In this document: positions 1-11,588 of the stretch, in pieces
How positions within the stretch are numbered: the stretch's first letter is position 1
Layout: every line of letters starts with the position of its first letter
NCBI GenBank assembly: GCA_020091685.1
Contig: CM034613.1
Coordinates: forward strand, 5,511,525 to 5,575,524
Source: Lutjanus erythropterus
Lineage: Eukaryota > Chordata > Actinopteri > Lutjaniformes > Lutjanidae
DNA length: 64,000 nucleotides
Direction of reading: 5' to 3'
Notes under the pieces: model-generated
Database searches by the model: none
Seen by the model: only the letters and a program-made list of their open reading frames with translations
Told to the model about the DNA's origin: nothing
Translations under genes and position numbers: made by a program

Positions 1-285
1 AACCTCTCCCTCAAAAAAGCATGGGTGACGAGATTCAGCTCGGGTCTGTGCGGGAGACCAGAGAGAAGGGACTTTTCAAAAGTTTGTTCAGCTCATAGTA
101 CTTTAGAAGCTTCTAACTGAATCTCTGTTGTTTGAAGTTTAGTTTGTCTCCTGTGTCGCTGCATTTAAAGCTACAACAAGGAACTTCCATATTTTCTCAA
201 TTTTGGATTTCCCTGTGGACAAAAGTGGTAGCATATCCACCAGAATAACCACAAAATATATAATAAAAAATCGAATTGTATAAAT
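1..285. repeat. possible 3' or internal part of a dispersed fish repeat
   Basis: The stretch carries wording that I recall from a dispersed teleost repeat: a segment about a pregnancy of motifs such as CTGTGTCGCTGCATTTA, then GCTACAACAAGGAACTT, then TTTCCCTGTGGACAAAAG, in this order. No terminal repeats or target duplication are visible, and the element would be cut by the window edge. The attribution rests on memory of the family, not on structure, so it is tentative. No reading frame of note is present. Confidence 0.33.
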
Positions 286-1779
286 ATGAATCTCCTCCTG
301 CTTCTTTTCAACTGGCTGAAGTGCTGCTCACTCAACCTTTGCCTGAAAAAATGTAAATACAGGTTTGTTTGTATCTGATTTCAAGGATAATCTGATGTGG
401 TGGCAGGCATTAAGAATGAATATACAGAAAAGGCCAATTTACTTGCAAATGGTCTCATTTACTTATGTAGGTCAGAGAGGCATCAGTAATAAATTAAGAC
501 TGTTTCATTACCAGTTAAAAACTCCTTGTAGTAGCTTTAAGTAACAAAAACAATGGGGGACTTTAGTGAAGAATTTATAGGAAATGAAATGTTTATTGCC
601 CGCTTTACAGCCACTCGACTCGAGCTAAGCTCGTTTTCAGTTAAAAGACACATCTTTAAGTGTGTAGTCCTGTGATAATGGACATTCAAATCCCTGCTGT
701 TCAGTGCTGACATGCCAAGTCAAGCCAAGCCAGCACACGTGTATGGAAAAGGGGTATATTAGTCCTCTTGTTGTTTTGTCATTTGGCCCCTCTGCACCCA
801 CACTATGCAGTCCTTTCAGGCTTAGACTTTAATTGACCCCACTGTATGTCATTTATTTTCTCCTTGCACACCATGTACTCATTTTTCAGTTGTGCTTTTT
901 GAAAAAGATTGTGGGGTCCTTGGTGTGGGTGAGACATAAAAAGAGAGAGTGACAGGTGGTGACACCAAGAAACTATGACCGTACAAAGAGTGGGAGGAAG
1001 AAGGGATGCAAAATAATGAGGAGAAAGATGCCAGCAGTGCAGAAAGTAATGAAGACGCTGGACTACCAGAGGAAAGAGAGATAGAAAGACAGAGGGAGAG
1101 GGCTAGAAAGAGAGAAATGGAGAGAGATTGTGTATCAGATAAATCATGGCCCGATAGAGATCTCAGCTGGGACAGGGGCTCAGTGCTAGAGACAAGAAGC
1201 AAGAAAAATGGCCAAAACAGGAAAAGCCAGTGCAGGTATTCTGCACTGATGGAGAGAAAAGAGTCCAGACTATTACTCATTTACTCACACACTCATACAC
1301 ACACAGACAGACACACAAGCACCTCTGCCAGGTGGGGACATCCCAGGGGAGACAAGAGATGCTGTGCTTGCTGCTGTCAGGGTGAGGGAGATGTGACACC
1401 CAGGGTGACCAGGACACGTGTCCTGATCTTGCACCAAGACTGAACTGAACTGCTGAACTAGGATTACAGAATCTTAAAAAAGAAAAAAAAATGGATCCAC
1501 CACAATCCATCCAAAAGTACGCTGTCCAAAACCAAAAGCTTGTGCTCATCCTCCAACTCTCAATTTGCTTCTTTTGCTTTGGGGCTCTAAGATGTTACAA
1601 AAATGCCTCTTTGGGGCTCAAGCAGGACAAAACACCATGAGCTACTAACAGAGTATGGGAATAGATCTGCAGGGTATTTTCTGGAACTCATCAGGTAATT
1701 TTTCAATTTGTCTTTAAACTTTTTAATTATACAACACTAGTCTTGCAATCCCTGACAATCAGAGATCTCTATGCCTTAA
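286..1779. other. non-coding stretch with purine-rich and CA-rich tracts
   Basis: No gene recognised. A purine-rich tract lies at about 1068-1127 and a CA/CAGA-rich tract at about 1288-1318. These low-complexity tracts produce overlapping open frames on both strands (145 codons on plus, 133 on minus) whose Arg/Glu-rich and Ser/Leu-rich composition simply reflects the simple sequence. Confidence 0.6.
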
Positions 1780-2160
1780 AAGTGCGAGTTAACTGTACTT
1801 GAATTGGTGCAAAGTCATCTTACAAATTTTGAAAATGTAAAACCAGTTGAGTTAATTGAAGCTGAGAAAACATTCTGGCTCAATAAGCTCAAAATATTAA
1901 GTTGAACTGAGTGTATGACAGTGTATGGGGTTGGGAAATTAATTTGATGATAACCCTAATCACAGTTAGCACTGTTTTCATTATAATGAAAAGAAACAGC
2001 CATGATTTATTTTAAGATTTATTACAGACACATCAGTAGTAACTCTACTACAAAACAACTGCCTGCTGTGAAGTCTGCTAATGATGAAGTTTTGAAACTT
2101 AATTTAATGAGTTGAGTGAACTCCCAGCAGCACATTAATTCAACTCAAAAGGCTTTCAGT
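1780..2160. repeat. degenerate repeat rich in AACTCA / GAGTTG motifs
   Basis: Motifs of the type GAGTTAACT, CAGTTGAGTTAATTG, TAAGTTGAACTGAG, ATGAGTTGAGTGAACTC and TTCAACTCAAAAGG recur in both orientations across the segment. That dispersed GAGTT/AACTC pattern is typical of a family of non-autonomous elements in percomorph fishes. The ends are not sharply defined, and no target-site duplication could be picked out. Confidence 0.38.
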
Positions 2161-4586
2161 CAAAACAGCTCATGCTTATAGGTTCAGAAGTGACTAAGAC
2201 TAGAAATGTTTATTGATTTAAATTGACAGTATTAAAACATATATATTGATGTTGAGTAACGAGAAAAGATTGTTTGATTCTACTAAATTCTCATATGATG
2301 CCTTATAGTGATATAACCAGGACAGATGGTAGACAATATAACAAGAACTCTGTACAATATAGTGGAATCAAAACACACTATCAAGAAATGATGGCCTAAA
2401 ATAATGCTATGAAGTTGAATCAACACTTCTCTAAAAGGTTCTTAACAAACCCTAAGAAAGTCTCAACTAAATTACAACATTATAAACCTCCCACACTGTA
2501 TATACTCAAGAACACATCTAGTTAAATGGCAGCATTATTACAGTGCTATTGAATTTGACCTTTTTGGCCAGACAAGTTAATGGTCGAATGAACAAACCTT
2601 ATAATGAAGGTTGTCTATCTGAAACGTCGTATATTTGTTAAATTAACAGTAATGAAGATGATGTGTAGGAGTTGATTTCTTTCATTTCACACTCTCACTC
2701 CTCCAGTGCACTGGTCTGGACATAATGGTCTGCCAAGATATTTTTTCAATCTATTCAATTGGACTTAATTATACTCTACATGTGTTTCTGTTATTGTGTC
2801 CAAAGACAGTATCGCTTTCTCTGTGCCGATTCTGTTTCTCCCAAGGGAGACAGAGTTTGATTTTCAGCATAATTTGCAGGGAAGTTAGAATGATAGGCTG
2901 CAAATGTATTCTGAGACACATTGTTAAGAACTCAGTCACTTTACGATGTTGATGGACTCCTTGTTTATCTGTCTTTTTTCAGCTGCATACAGCAAATGTA
3001 TTTCAAGCATCACCTATTTTTTGCCAAACAATTGCACAGATATGAGCTACCAGCGCATTCACGACTACTGCATTTCAGTAGTCCTTGACTACTCCCAAAA
3101 ATTAGTCACTCAGCAACAACCAGTTAGGTCCACCTTCAGTCACTCTGTTTCTTTCTGCCTCGTGCTCTGCTGTTTTATCGCCCCACACTGCACAGTGTCA
3201 AAGTCAAGCATGACAACTAAGATTTGGCAACAACCACCCACCTGCACAACGTCTACTATAAGTAAATTTGTTATCCTTTGTCTCAGTGCAGGTCCTGGGT
3301 TGTTCTTTATCCATTCTATCTGACCGTGCATGCTTGAGTAAACCAGCCTAAACTAAGAGCCAACTTGTTGACTGACTGTGACAACCTGTATCACATACCA
3401 ATGTTTTGTCACCACCCTTGTGCATCACATTCTGATGCCCAAGATGCGCTTTAACGGCTGTATCAGACGCTGGCAGAAAGCCTCTTTTAACACGTGGCTA
3501 ATGTTGTGAAACAGTCACACTTTGGGTTTAGGCAGCAAAACTACTTGGGTAGGTTTATGATAAGATGATGTCTGGGGTTAAAATAAGTACTTTATGTGAT
3601 GTCAGTGAGGCAAGTCTCAAAATGAAAGTCACATGACACATTTACAGATACCACTGATAAATACTCTCATGTCTTAATTAGTTTGATTTGATTTGATCTG
3701 AGCTTGAGCTGCAAAGCATTTTTGAATAAGCCCAGACTGCAGAATTTAACTATATGTGCTATTAGAAACATAAAAAGATGAGCACAAATAAAGCAAGAAA
3801 AAAATGTATAATATTAGTATCAGGGTTCAACAGTATTTTTTTCCCACCTTTTTTGACTGGGCAAGTGAGTCAGAAATCTATTTGCTCCTATACAAATTGT
3901 TTTATTTATTAGTGTTTAGCAAATAATGCTTTTAACAATATAGGTCGGCGTCGTACTACGTGACCAGGTCAGTCCCGTTCTCTTTACGTGCAGTCGCATT
4001 GTATGATTTTTGAAATACAACAGGCTGTAATAATCAGTTCTGTGATTACCTGACTTGCTCCAGTGTTCATGTTTTGCACAAGCAGCAGCAAGGTTGTGGA
4101 GGAGGGGGTTGTCAGCAGCCCTCTTACCCGTCACGTAAGCGAGATGCTGTCTGGTCATTATTGCACAGCAACATTTTTCACAAACTTCATGTACTTTTGG
4201 AAAATGGCCATGCTTTATCCATATTGCTCTCAGAATTGCACCAAACTGTGCAATACACATTTGGACTTGCCCACATTTACTAACGCCACCCAACTAAACT
4301 CCTGTGTCCAAGATAATAGGAATGCTCACTTGCACTTCAGCTCAAAACTTTGTGCCAGATCTGTACTGTGTATTTGCAGCTCTTGCTAGATTTACCAGCC
4401 TGACATTGCATTTTACGTGCTATGGGCAATCCTTATTGTTAAGCCCTGCATAAACATATAGGAAGCAACATCTATATGTAACAGTTACTGTTTATATAAA
4501 CATCATCTCTTGACGTATAAGTAAATGTAAAATGTGCTGTTTCATTATGAGAATGTCACTGACACTGTAGTAGATGTTTCCTTCAG
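2161..4586. other. non-coding stretch, nothing recognised
   Basis: AT-rich sequence without recognisable genes or clear repeat termini. Open frames of up to 125 codons occur (for example 2946-3323 plus, 3916-4293 minus), but they have no recognisable domain, no suitable splice context, and overlap frames on the opposite strand. A homology search of 3916-4293 would be the only useful test. Confidence 0.5.
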
Positions 4587-4708
4587 AGGACAGAGTGCGA
4601 ACTGGGAACTCATTATGAAGAAAAACACAGAGGACTGCCAGCACCTGCTGCTCTGCTCCCCTCCGGCACAGGAAAAACAAGGAATACAGAGCACAAAAAT
4701 ACACACAG
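4587..4708 (+). other. weak candidate exon (good splice signals, product unknown)
   Basis: A polypyrimidine-containing acceptor (TGTTTCCTTCAG) ends at 4586, and a consensus donor (ACACAG then GTGAGC) begins at 4709, bounding 122 bp. Two of the three plus-strand frames stay open across it. The two peptides start RTECELGTHYEEKH and GQSANWELIMKKNT, and neither resembles a protein I know. No partner exon was found nearby, so this could be chance, a non-coding RNA exon, or an exon of an unseen gene. Confidence 0.12.
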
Positions 4709-5318
4709 GTGAGCAATCAGTCCAGACACACATGCACACATACTAATTACACTACACACCTTAACTGCCATGTCAGTGCTACTGCTGCATGATGCAACAG
4801 TCACATCCCAGAGGTGAAAAGCCTTGGCACTCCAGACAATAAATATTCCACCAATGAAACTACAAACTCCAAAATCCCTAAGGGGAAGTGAGGTCATAGA
4901 TGGAGGAAGTGGGATTAGTTTACTGACAGACGTGGGATCAAAGCCTCTCGTCTTCAGTCTAATCCTCAGGAAACCTCCTTGCCATTATACACCTAATTAA
5001 TTAGACCTCACTACTCAATGTTAAGAAGTGAAGATGACAGAAATACAAAGTGGGATGGGATTTTACTTCAAGGAAGTAAATTATAAAAGGGCTATACCTA
5101 TGTTAATGTACAGATCTATTTAAAGGATGCCGGAAACAAGAAGTCACACCCAAGGAGGAAGTAGAGGAAAGGCTTGGATTTTTCCGCTGGGTGAGGTCAG
5201 GAAACTAGGACAAGCTGAATCTCTTTGCTCACGCAGCGGGGGAAGGCGAAACACAAAAAGCAAGTCATCAATTTTTAACTCCCGTCTCCTGTTTGTGCTA
5301 TTCAGTAGCTTTCTCCCG

Positions 5319-5420
5319 TACTGAGCCCCCGATGTTAGCCACTTATGTAAGTGCACTGTTGGGAAACTTCCTCCAGACTGAGCCCCGATGTTGGACACTT
5401 ATATAAGTGCACTGCTGGAT
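5319..5420. repeat. 57-bp tandem duplication, two diverged units
   Basis: A unit beginning ACTGAGCCCC and containing GATGTT, CACTTATGTAAGTGCACTG occurs at 5319-5366 and again from 5376, offset by 57 bp, with a few differences. In the second unit the core CACTTATATAAGTG (5396-5409) is a perfect 14-base palindrome; in the first it is broken by one base. The duplication is probably a fragment of a dispersed fish repeat; the flanks could belong to it as well. Confidence 0.7.
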
Positions 5421-6211
5421 GCCGCAAACAGGGAAATAACCCTCTTTGTGTAGAAGCCAAACTGAGACACATTGGTGATTGTCAACTATCATTTACTAGG
5501 CAGAATCAAAAATCATTTCAAAGCCTTTTGGGGAACTACAATCATGCCTCATCAATTTACAATCTTCAGATAGCTCAATCTCTGAAAAGATGGCTTTCTT
5601 AAAAGGAAAAAAAAATCATCTGACAGCATAAATCAGTTGGATAAGTGTCTGAATCCAAATTGAGACACTCAACATCCAAGGAAAAGGGCCAGCTACTTCT
5701 GGGAAAAATACCTGACAAATCATAACTGAATACAGGAGCTATCTTATTGCTGAAAGCTTTCTAGTTTTCTGAGAGCGCACTTGGTAAGAGATTCCCATTC
5801 CACCCAAAAATGAGACATCCCCATACCTAAATGGCTGAAAAGGCTGCTCATATTGGCCTTACAGTATGACCCATTTGAGCATCTTCTGATCTGGTGCTGC
5901 TTGCGTCAGGATGACATTGTTACTGCCTTCCAAAAATAGTCCACATAGCCAAAACCAAATGGGAGCCGGCACACCAAGTCTGGTCACTGGTGTCAAAATA
6001 GGACATCTTGTTCGCAGCCACCCACCACAACCTTGTTTCTAAGGGATTTTGTGGTCCGGTGCTGAAATCATGCTGCTAAGAACACAAGAGGTTGCTCGTC
6101 TAGAAAATGTAAAAATAGATATTTTTAAGCATTTGAGCGACAGAAAGTCATTGTTGTGTTCTGGGGAGGACAGTCACAAATATAGACTGCACATTCTCTG
6201 AAAAAAAAATC
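5421..6211. other. non-coding stretch, nothing recognised
   Basis: No gene or clear repeat terminus. Some wording at 5810-6110 may belong to an old dispersed repeat, but no structural support is visible. Confidence 0.45.
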
Positions 6212-6780
6212 TTAAAGGAGAAATCTGTAACATATTTAGTGTAATAAATCATAAAATGCTGATTTGTCATCAGAGGTTAAAGAAACGTGAAGTTGAAATA
6301 CTTGCTTCACTTGACATGGATGCTACAGCCATGACCCCCTTTGAAATTGGACCAGTATGCCTGTTTCACATTAATTGGAGTTCAAATCAAAACTGAGTAA
6401 ATGTTTGTTAATTAGTTGTAATAAATCATTAATAATCTTGTAGAAGACGTAAATGCTTATAACTGTTAAACTGAGCAAAATGTTGATGGAGTTTGGCTGA
6501 TGGTGAGACAGGCAGCTGCTTGTCGTCATTCAGAGTGTGTGTATTTTCAGAGCAGTGGGTTTTGGTTTTCAGGATAATGGGCTTAACTTTACACCTACCA
6601 ACAACTGATGGTCAATTTTCGAGGTTGCGTGCAGGATGGGGCAGGTGGAAAGAACTTGCTTCAACCATAGATTGTATATTAAACAGGATCACAACTTACA
6701 GTATTTAATATACAGACCATGGTCCCAACTCACTGTTGGACTGTACTCATTTCTGCATGCACATATTACATGTTACTCCA
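6212..6780 (+). repeat. dispersed repeat family A, copy 1
   Basis: This segment aligns by eye with 11589-12215. Both start TTAAAGG followed by AAATTTGTAA-like sequence. Both then share GCTACAGCCA, a block around GAGCAAAATGTTGATGGAGT, the block GTGTGTATTTTCAGA, a CAGGATAATGGGCTTA-like block, and TTGCTTCAACCATAGATTGT followed by TTAAACAGGAT. The left end lies at a TTAA, and another TTAA lies at 6781-6784, which would suit a TTAA-targeting DNA transposon. No transposase is visible. Divergence is high, so it is an old copy. Confidence 0.6.
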
Positions 6781-6784
6781 TTAA

Positions 6785-8189
6785 GTGAATGCAACATAAG
6801 CAGTACACTGGCCATTCTATGGCCAGGAGCCTGATTGTGGCTTGTAATGTGATTCATAGTGTTTATTTACTTTCTTTAATATGCCGCTCTCGGGGTGGTT
6901 TGGTAATTAAAATCTATTGGTTTTCCACCAACCCAGCATCAATTATCCTACCAGTAATCAAATGCATACATTTACCCAACAATGCCTTCAAAGAAAGCCA
7001 CAGAGCAGGGCACGATGAATGAAAGCAAAAATATTAAGCCGTCTATGCAGAGGCTGCATTAGAGTACAACGTTATGGACAAAGGAACCCACTAATAGCAT
7101 TGTGGCTTCGCCAGCTTTGAAAAGTAACAATATCTGGTTAACTGAATGCATCTTTATGGTGTATAATGATCTCAGGGTTACAGGAAGTGAGAGGGATAAT
7201 GAAAGAGAGGTTTCACGCCCTGGCCTCCATACAGGAGAATGAGGAATTCAAGGATTAAAAGGAAAAGATCAGGATAAAAGGCAGGAAAAAATGTAGCAAC
7301 GGTACATTTGGCAATTAGATGGGGGGGTGGGATTAAAGGAAAACATGCATGTTGTGGGCTCAAGAATTCTTACCAAGGTAGAGAGGAAAGATAACTAGCA
7401 AGACGGGTATATCCTGTTTCGTTTGGATGAAGGAGCAGCTTGCACACATCTTAATCACGTGAAATGATATATCCTCAAGGGGAGAGAGCAGGAGACAGCA
7501 AGGAGATCAGGAAAAAATATAAATCACTTACTCCTCTCTTCCCCCTTTTCTTCCCTTCCCCATCATCATAAAAGCCATCTTCTGTGAGATTCCATTAACG
7601 ATCATGTGCTGAATGACATTGTCTGCCAATCTTATGTTAGCTCTCCCTGTCCTAGTTAATTGGGTGTTTGGTAATTACAAAGATCTGATATCTATCAGTT
7701 GGTTGGGATGTTGAATATTTAAACAGCACAGGTAGGTATGGTTTGCCCCTCAGGGTGCTGTAGCAGTGTCTCATCAGCTGAATCAGCCTTTTTTCCACCC
7801 ACAGTCAAAATAATTTACTATCTTGACAACAGAGGAACAGATGAAGCTTGGTTCACCTCGGGGTAGGGCCACGGTCGATGCTCCAAACAAGCTCCTTGGT
7901 TACTTTTTAACTGAGTAATCATATACCGATCTTGGCAGAGCCCTGGTGTTGTCAGGGTTACTTTTTAGTCATTTGTGCTGTTGAAATATTGCCTTGGTCC
8001 AGACCTCTGAATCCACTCCACAGAGGTGACTGATTTGTCTGGGATCATGACATGAATCAGTGGTTTCTTGGTTGAAAAGGTAATTGATTAAATGAGCGCT
8101 GTGGGGGGGCAATCAGTGCCACAGGAAGGACTTGTCAAGCATTGTTAAGTTGTGCACCATAAGTGAAGAGGAATAATAACAACAATGGC
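6785..8189. other. non-coding stretch, nothing recognised
   Basis: No gene recognised. The sequence is low in obvious repeats, with a short pyrimidine run near 7535-7562. All open frames are short and without recognisable content. Confidence 0.5.
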
Positions 8190-8577
8190 TAGAGATATTC
8201 CAATATCAATGTCAGTACCAGCGTGTAAAAAAACACACAATCCACCCAGTAAAGAGTCTGTTTTGGTTTCCCCTTAACCTTAAAACAGTTTAGAACAATT
8301 CAGTTCACAAACAGAAAAGAAACACAATTCTCTGGGGTTTACCATAGACACCCAAACCAAATCATGAAATAAAGTTTGAAATAACAGAGTCAGTCAGTCA
8401 GTAACTTATGCTGATCTGATGCTGAAGAGAAGCTGGCATTTCTCTGCTACACTGACAATAAAATTTGGCATACAGGATATCAGATTGGTGCATAGACTCG
8501 CAAACTTGCCGATACCTGATCTCGCATTTTCGAAAGTGTCGGAGGAATTTTCCAACACTGGGATTGGAACAACCCTA
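8190..8577. mobile_element. non-autonomous hAT-like element (MITE)
   Basis: The left end (TAGAGATATTCCAAT) and the inverted right end (TAGGGTTGTTCCAAT) match over about 28 bp at roughly 20 positions, giving diverged terminal inverted repeats. The flanking octamers ACAATGGC (8182-8189) and ACAAAGGA (8578-8585) agree at 6 of 8 positions, which suits a worn 8-bp hAT target duplication. The internal GATACCTGATC and the CCAACACTGGGATTGG wording resemble the widespread fish hAT-derived elements with CCGATACC/TATCGG cores. It is 388 bp long with no transposase. A short AGTC repeat lies at about 8388-8402. Confidence 0.6.
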
Positions 8578-9069
8578 ACAAAGGAGAACACTGTTGACAA
8601 TATGCACTGTAATTGAGTCTATTCTCCTCTCTGCTACTCCTGTCTTTGCCACTCTGCTCTTAAAACCCCTGAAAAAACAGTATGCTGGCAAGACTACACA
8701 TGAGTTTTGACTGAAAATGATGTTAGATTCTGGTGAATATGTTGGACTGTAGTGATTGGTTAGTGAAAATTGAATCCCCCTCTCCCAGAAATTGGTTGTA
8801 GTGGAGGCAATGTCAGACTCAGGATGGAAAAATAGTCTAAGAGTTGACAATTCTGTGATACCAGCCGAGTCGAAATAGTGTCAAACAGTAGCTGCAGGAA
8901 CTAAAGTTACAGGTTCTTGTGGCAAGTCCAGTCAGTTAGGGAGTATTAGCAACAGGCTGTGCTGGTGTCTTGGTGTTGATGTCTTCACATTGATATTATT
9001 GGGTTACTGCATTCATTACATTTGTTCATGTCCCTTTCAAATCTTTACAGTTGTGATCCTGAACTTGAT
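8578..9069. other. non-coding stretch, nothing recognised
   Basis: No gene or clear repeat. Short open frames only. Confidence 0.45.
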
Positions 9070-9780
9070 GTTGTGTTAGCAGAACTGGCCAGTTATCACT
9101 GTCTGAGATTTCACTGGCTTTTACTGGGGGACTGTTGTGGCCCAGAATGATTTCACAGCAGGTTTTCCGGAAAAAAAGTGATGAAAGTTGAGTTTTTAGG
9201 TGTTTTTTGCAATGAAACTGAAGGAACAAGTGAAAATTAAAGAAGAAAAAGGATGCTTTTTTGGTATAATTGATTAAAAATCAAAGACAACTTGTTCCAG
9301 GAAAAATAAAACCACACTCTGTTCTGAGTGTTCCAAGTAACCTTTCCAGAAAGGCTCGCGATTACAAAAATTCGAACAAAATATGCCTCGTAAGGTGCAC
9401 CTGGGGGTATTCTACAAAGAAGCAAACTCTTTTTGGAGATTAAACACAGCATAGCATAAAATTAAAAAGTGCACAGAGCATTGATAAATGCTAATAACAA
9501 TGACAAACCTTGTCTTCTTTTTGGTACCCGTGAGAATATAAATACAAAAAACAGAACAAATAACAAAAGACTGAGTCAGTTCATTGAGACGCACATGTGT
9601 AACGCAGGTGTAACTTGTGGGAAGCTACAATGATTGGTCAACTTTGCAGAAAAGTTGCAGCATTTTGACAAAATGGTAAGGTTGTGCAGAATTCACTGGT
9701 ATTGGTTAAATTTGCATTGATTATTGCAACTGCAACATCGTAACTTCCTGGAGGGACTGAGTATGTCCTCTAATAGTTAG
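9070..9780. repeat. possible old dispersed repeat
   Basis: Several phrases resemble a dispersed fish repeat from memory: TGAGATTTCACTGG, TTTCACAGCAGGTTTTC, CTGGGGGTATTCTACA and, near the end, TTGCATTGATTATTGCAAC with AACTTCCTGGAGGGACT. They occur in an orderly way over about 700 bp. I see no terminal inverted repeat or target duplication, so both the ends and the class are uncertain. Confidence 0.32.
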
Positions 9781-10247
9781 CTGTGCATCTTCCATTAACA
9801 CGGTTCAAAATAAACAGTAAGGAACAATACAATCCTAGTGAGCAGCTTGAGGTTAATGCAGAGATACATGGATGTACAACGTTGTGTTATTGTTGAAATC
9901 CCTTTGGTGTACACAATACTGTATATAAATCATTAAGGGTGTTTATGTGCACATCAACTCAGAGCAAAAGTACTAATCTCTGCCAAGAGTGGAAAACAAA
10001 TTTACCCCTGATACCTGCAAAGTTTCATAGTTCTCTAATCTACAAAGAAAAAAAAATCACATTTTCTTTTTCCATCTCAATTCCACCGTAGCAGAAATGC
10101 AAAATAAGGTGGCAGGCTGGCATACATTCCCCATCTCTCTCACCTCTACTCTCCATTGCTCCCTTCCTCCCCCTCCAGCCATCCATCCATCCATCTCTGC
10201 AGCCTAGCGCTGTGTGGTGAGTCAGCTGTCACTGTCTGTCCCTCCAG
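9781..10247. other. non-coding stretch leading into a GC-rich patch
   Basis: The stretch is AT-rich up to about 10120. It then becomes locally GC- and pyrimidine-rich, with a (CCAT)n run at about 10178-10194. No gene recognised. Confidence 0.45.
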
Positions 10248-10311
10248 CTGTGGACCCAGCTGTCTGGGCCAGATGGGCTCATCTCCACCTCATCTTCCCT
10301 CATCCATGTCT
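10248..10311 (+). other. very weak candidate micro-exon in a GC-rich patch
   Basis: A pyrimidine-rich acceptor (CTGTCCCTCCAG) ends at 10247 and a GTGAGG donor follows at 10312. Both bound 64 bp inside the only GC-rich patch of this part of the window (about 10130-10350). Two frames are open, with no recognisable peptide. The patch could equally be a conserved non-coding element or chance. Confidence 0.08.
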
Positions 10312-11588
10312 GTGAGGGGGCCCCCCTAACCTGAAGCCACGGACGACTGGCCCCGGAGCATATTCCTCTCACTAAGCCAAAACAATATGGAAAAAAGATG
10401 TTTCTGGTGAGTTCTAACAGACAAATGGGGTGTCAGTGCAACTCACACTGTGACAAAACTCCAGGCTGTAATGGTTGTTTATTGCTATTAGCAATAGCAC
10501 TGAAATATTCCCTTTTTAAAGTGATTACTCTTTCCTTTGCAACTACTCCAGAAGGTGATTTACAGGTTTACTGGGACCTGAAAACGATCCCTTTCTGCGT
10601 GCCATTGTGAAGGTAATAATCAGGGTACATGCTCAAAGGTTGGTGGGGAGGGAGAGTGCCTGCTAAAGCTATTCCAGAATAATACTGGCTCACAGTAATC
10701 TCCTGCACACAGGGAGAAATTTTGACAAGGATTTAAGGATTTTAAATACAATTTCTATACGCAATGAAGGCCCAACAATAGCACCGGGGAGAGAGGGGGA
10801 CAGAGCGCGGTGCAAGAGGGAAAGTTAGGAGAGGAGAGAGGAGGGAGGGAGCAAGAGAAAGAAAGAGTCATCATCTTTCTGGGGAGCCAGATTGCAGAGC
10901 TCTAGGGTACGAGACGCCCCAGTGTTTAAAATGCCTGCTGAATCACATCTAATTTATCCAAAGCCTACGTGAAGAGGAGCAGCAGCTAATGTGAGTGTGT
11001 GTATGTGTGAGGGAAAGAGGGTGCAAAAGAAAAAAAAAAAAAGAGATGAACAGAAAGACAGACAGACAGAGCACACTGTACAACAGCTTATTTAAGACAT
11101 AAGCCGTTTTGGATGCTCTGCTGGGGTCTATGTTCGATAAATGGAAGTGCCTATCGATTTAAACTCCAGATAGGGAGCGCAGAGTCCTCGCTGTTATCAC
11201 TGAGATTAACACACAGCAACAATGAGAAATCTGCAGGGAACAGACTGGGGAGAGAATTCTCTTGGCCTTATCCTGCACATAAGAGATACATGGCTCGGGC
11301 TACAATTTGGGCTACGGCTGATAGCATCCTACATGGTTTGCAAACACAGTCATAGATGCGACGAGCGTGACACAGACAAAGCCACCAGGCGTGCTGGGCT
11401 GCATTCACTAAATATTTGCAGAGGCACTCATGCATCTGTGTGTGTAAAAACAGCAACCTGTGCACCAAAGTGTTTTCACACATGGGTGCTCAGGTTTGCA
11501 CTGGAGATTTAAGTGAGCATGGCATGATAATATGTTTTCCAAGCAGTTGCTCAGTTAATACACTAAAACAGGGGAGGAGTACTGTGGC
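10312..11588. other. non-coding stretch with purine tracts
   Basis: A purine-rich region lies at about 10782-10868, with an unbroken purine run at 10827-10851, and an A13 run at 11030-11042. Open frames at 11113-11355 and 11222-11512 overlap each other and a minus-strand frame; none has recognisable content. Confidence 0.5.

Noticed and set aside
1006-1443. 145-codon plus-strand frame with an Arg/Glu-rich start and a His/Thr repeat
   Set aside because: Composition follows the purine-rich and CA-rich tracts beneath it, and an equally long frame lies on the opposite strand. No domain recognised.
3916-4293. 125-codon minus-strand frame
   Set aside because: No recognisable motif, overlaps plus-strand frames of similar length, and no splice or start context.
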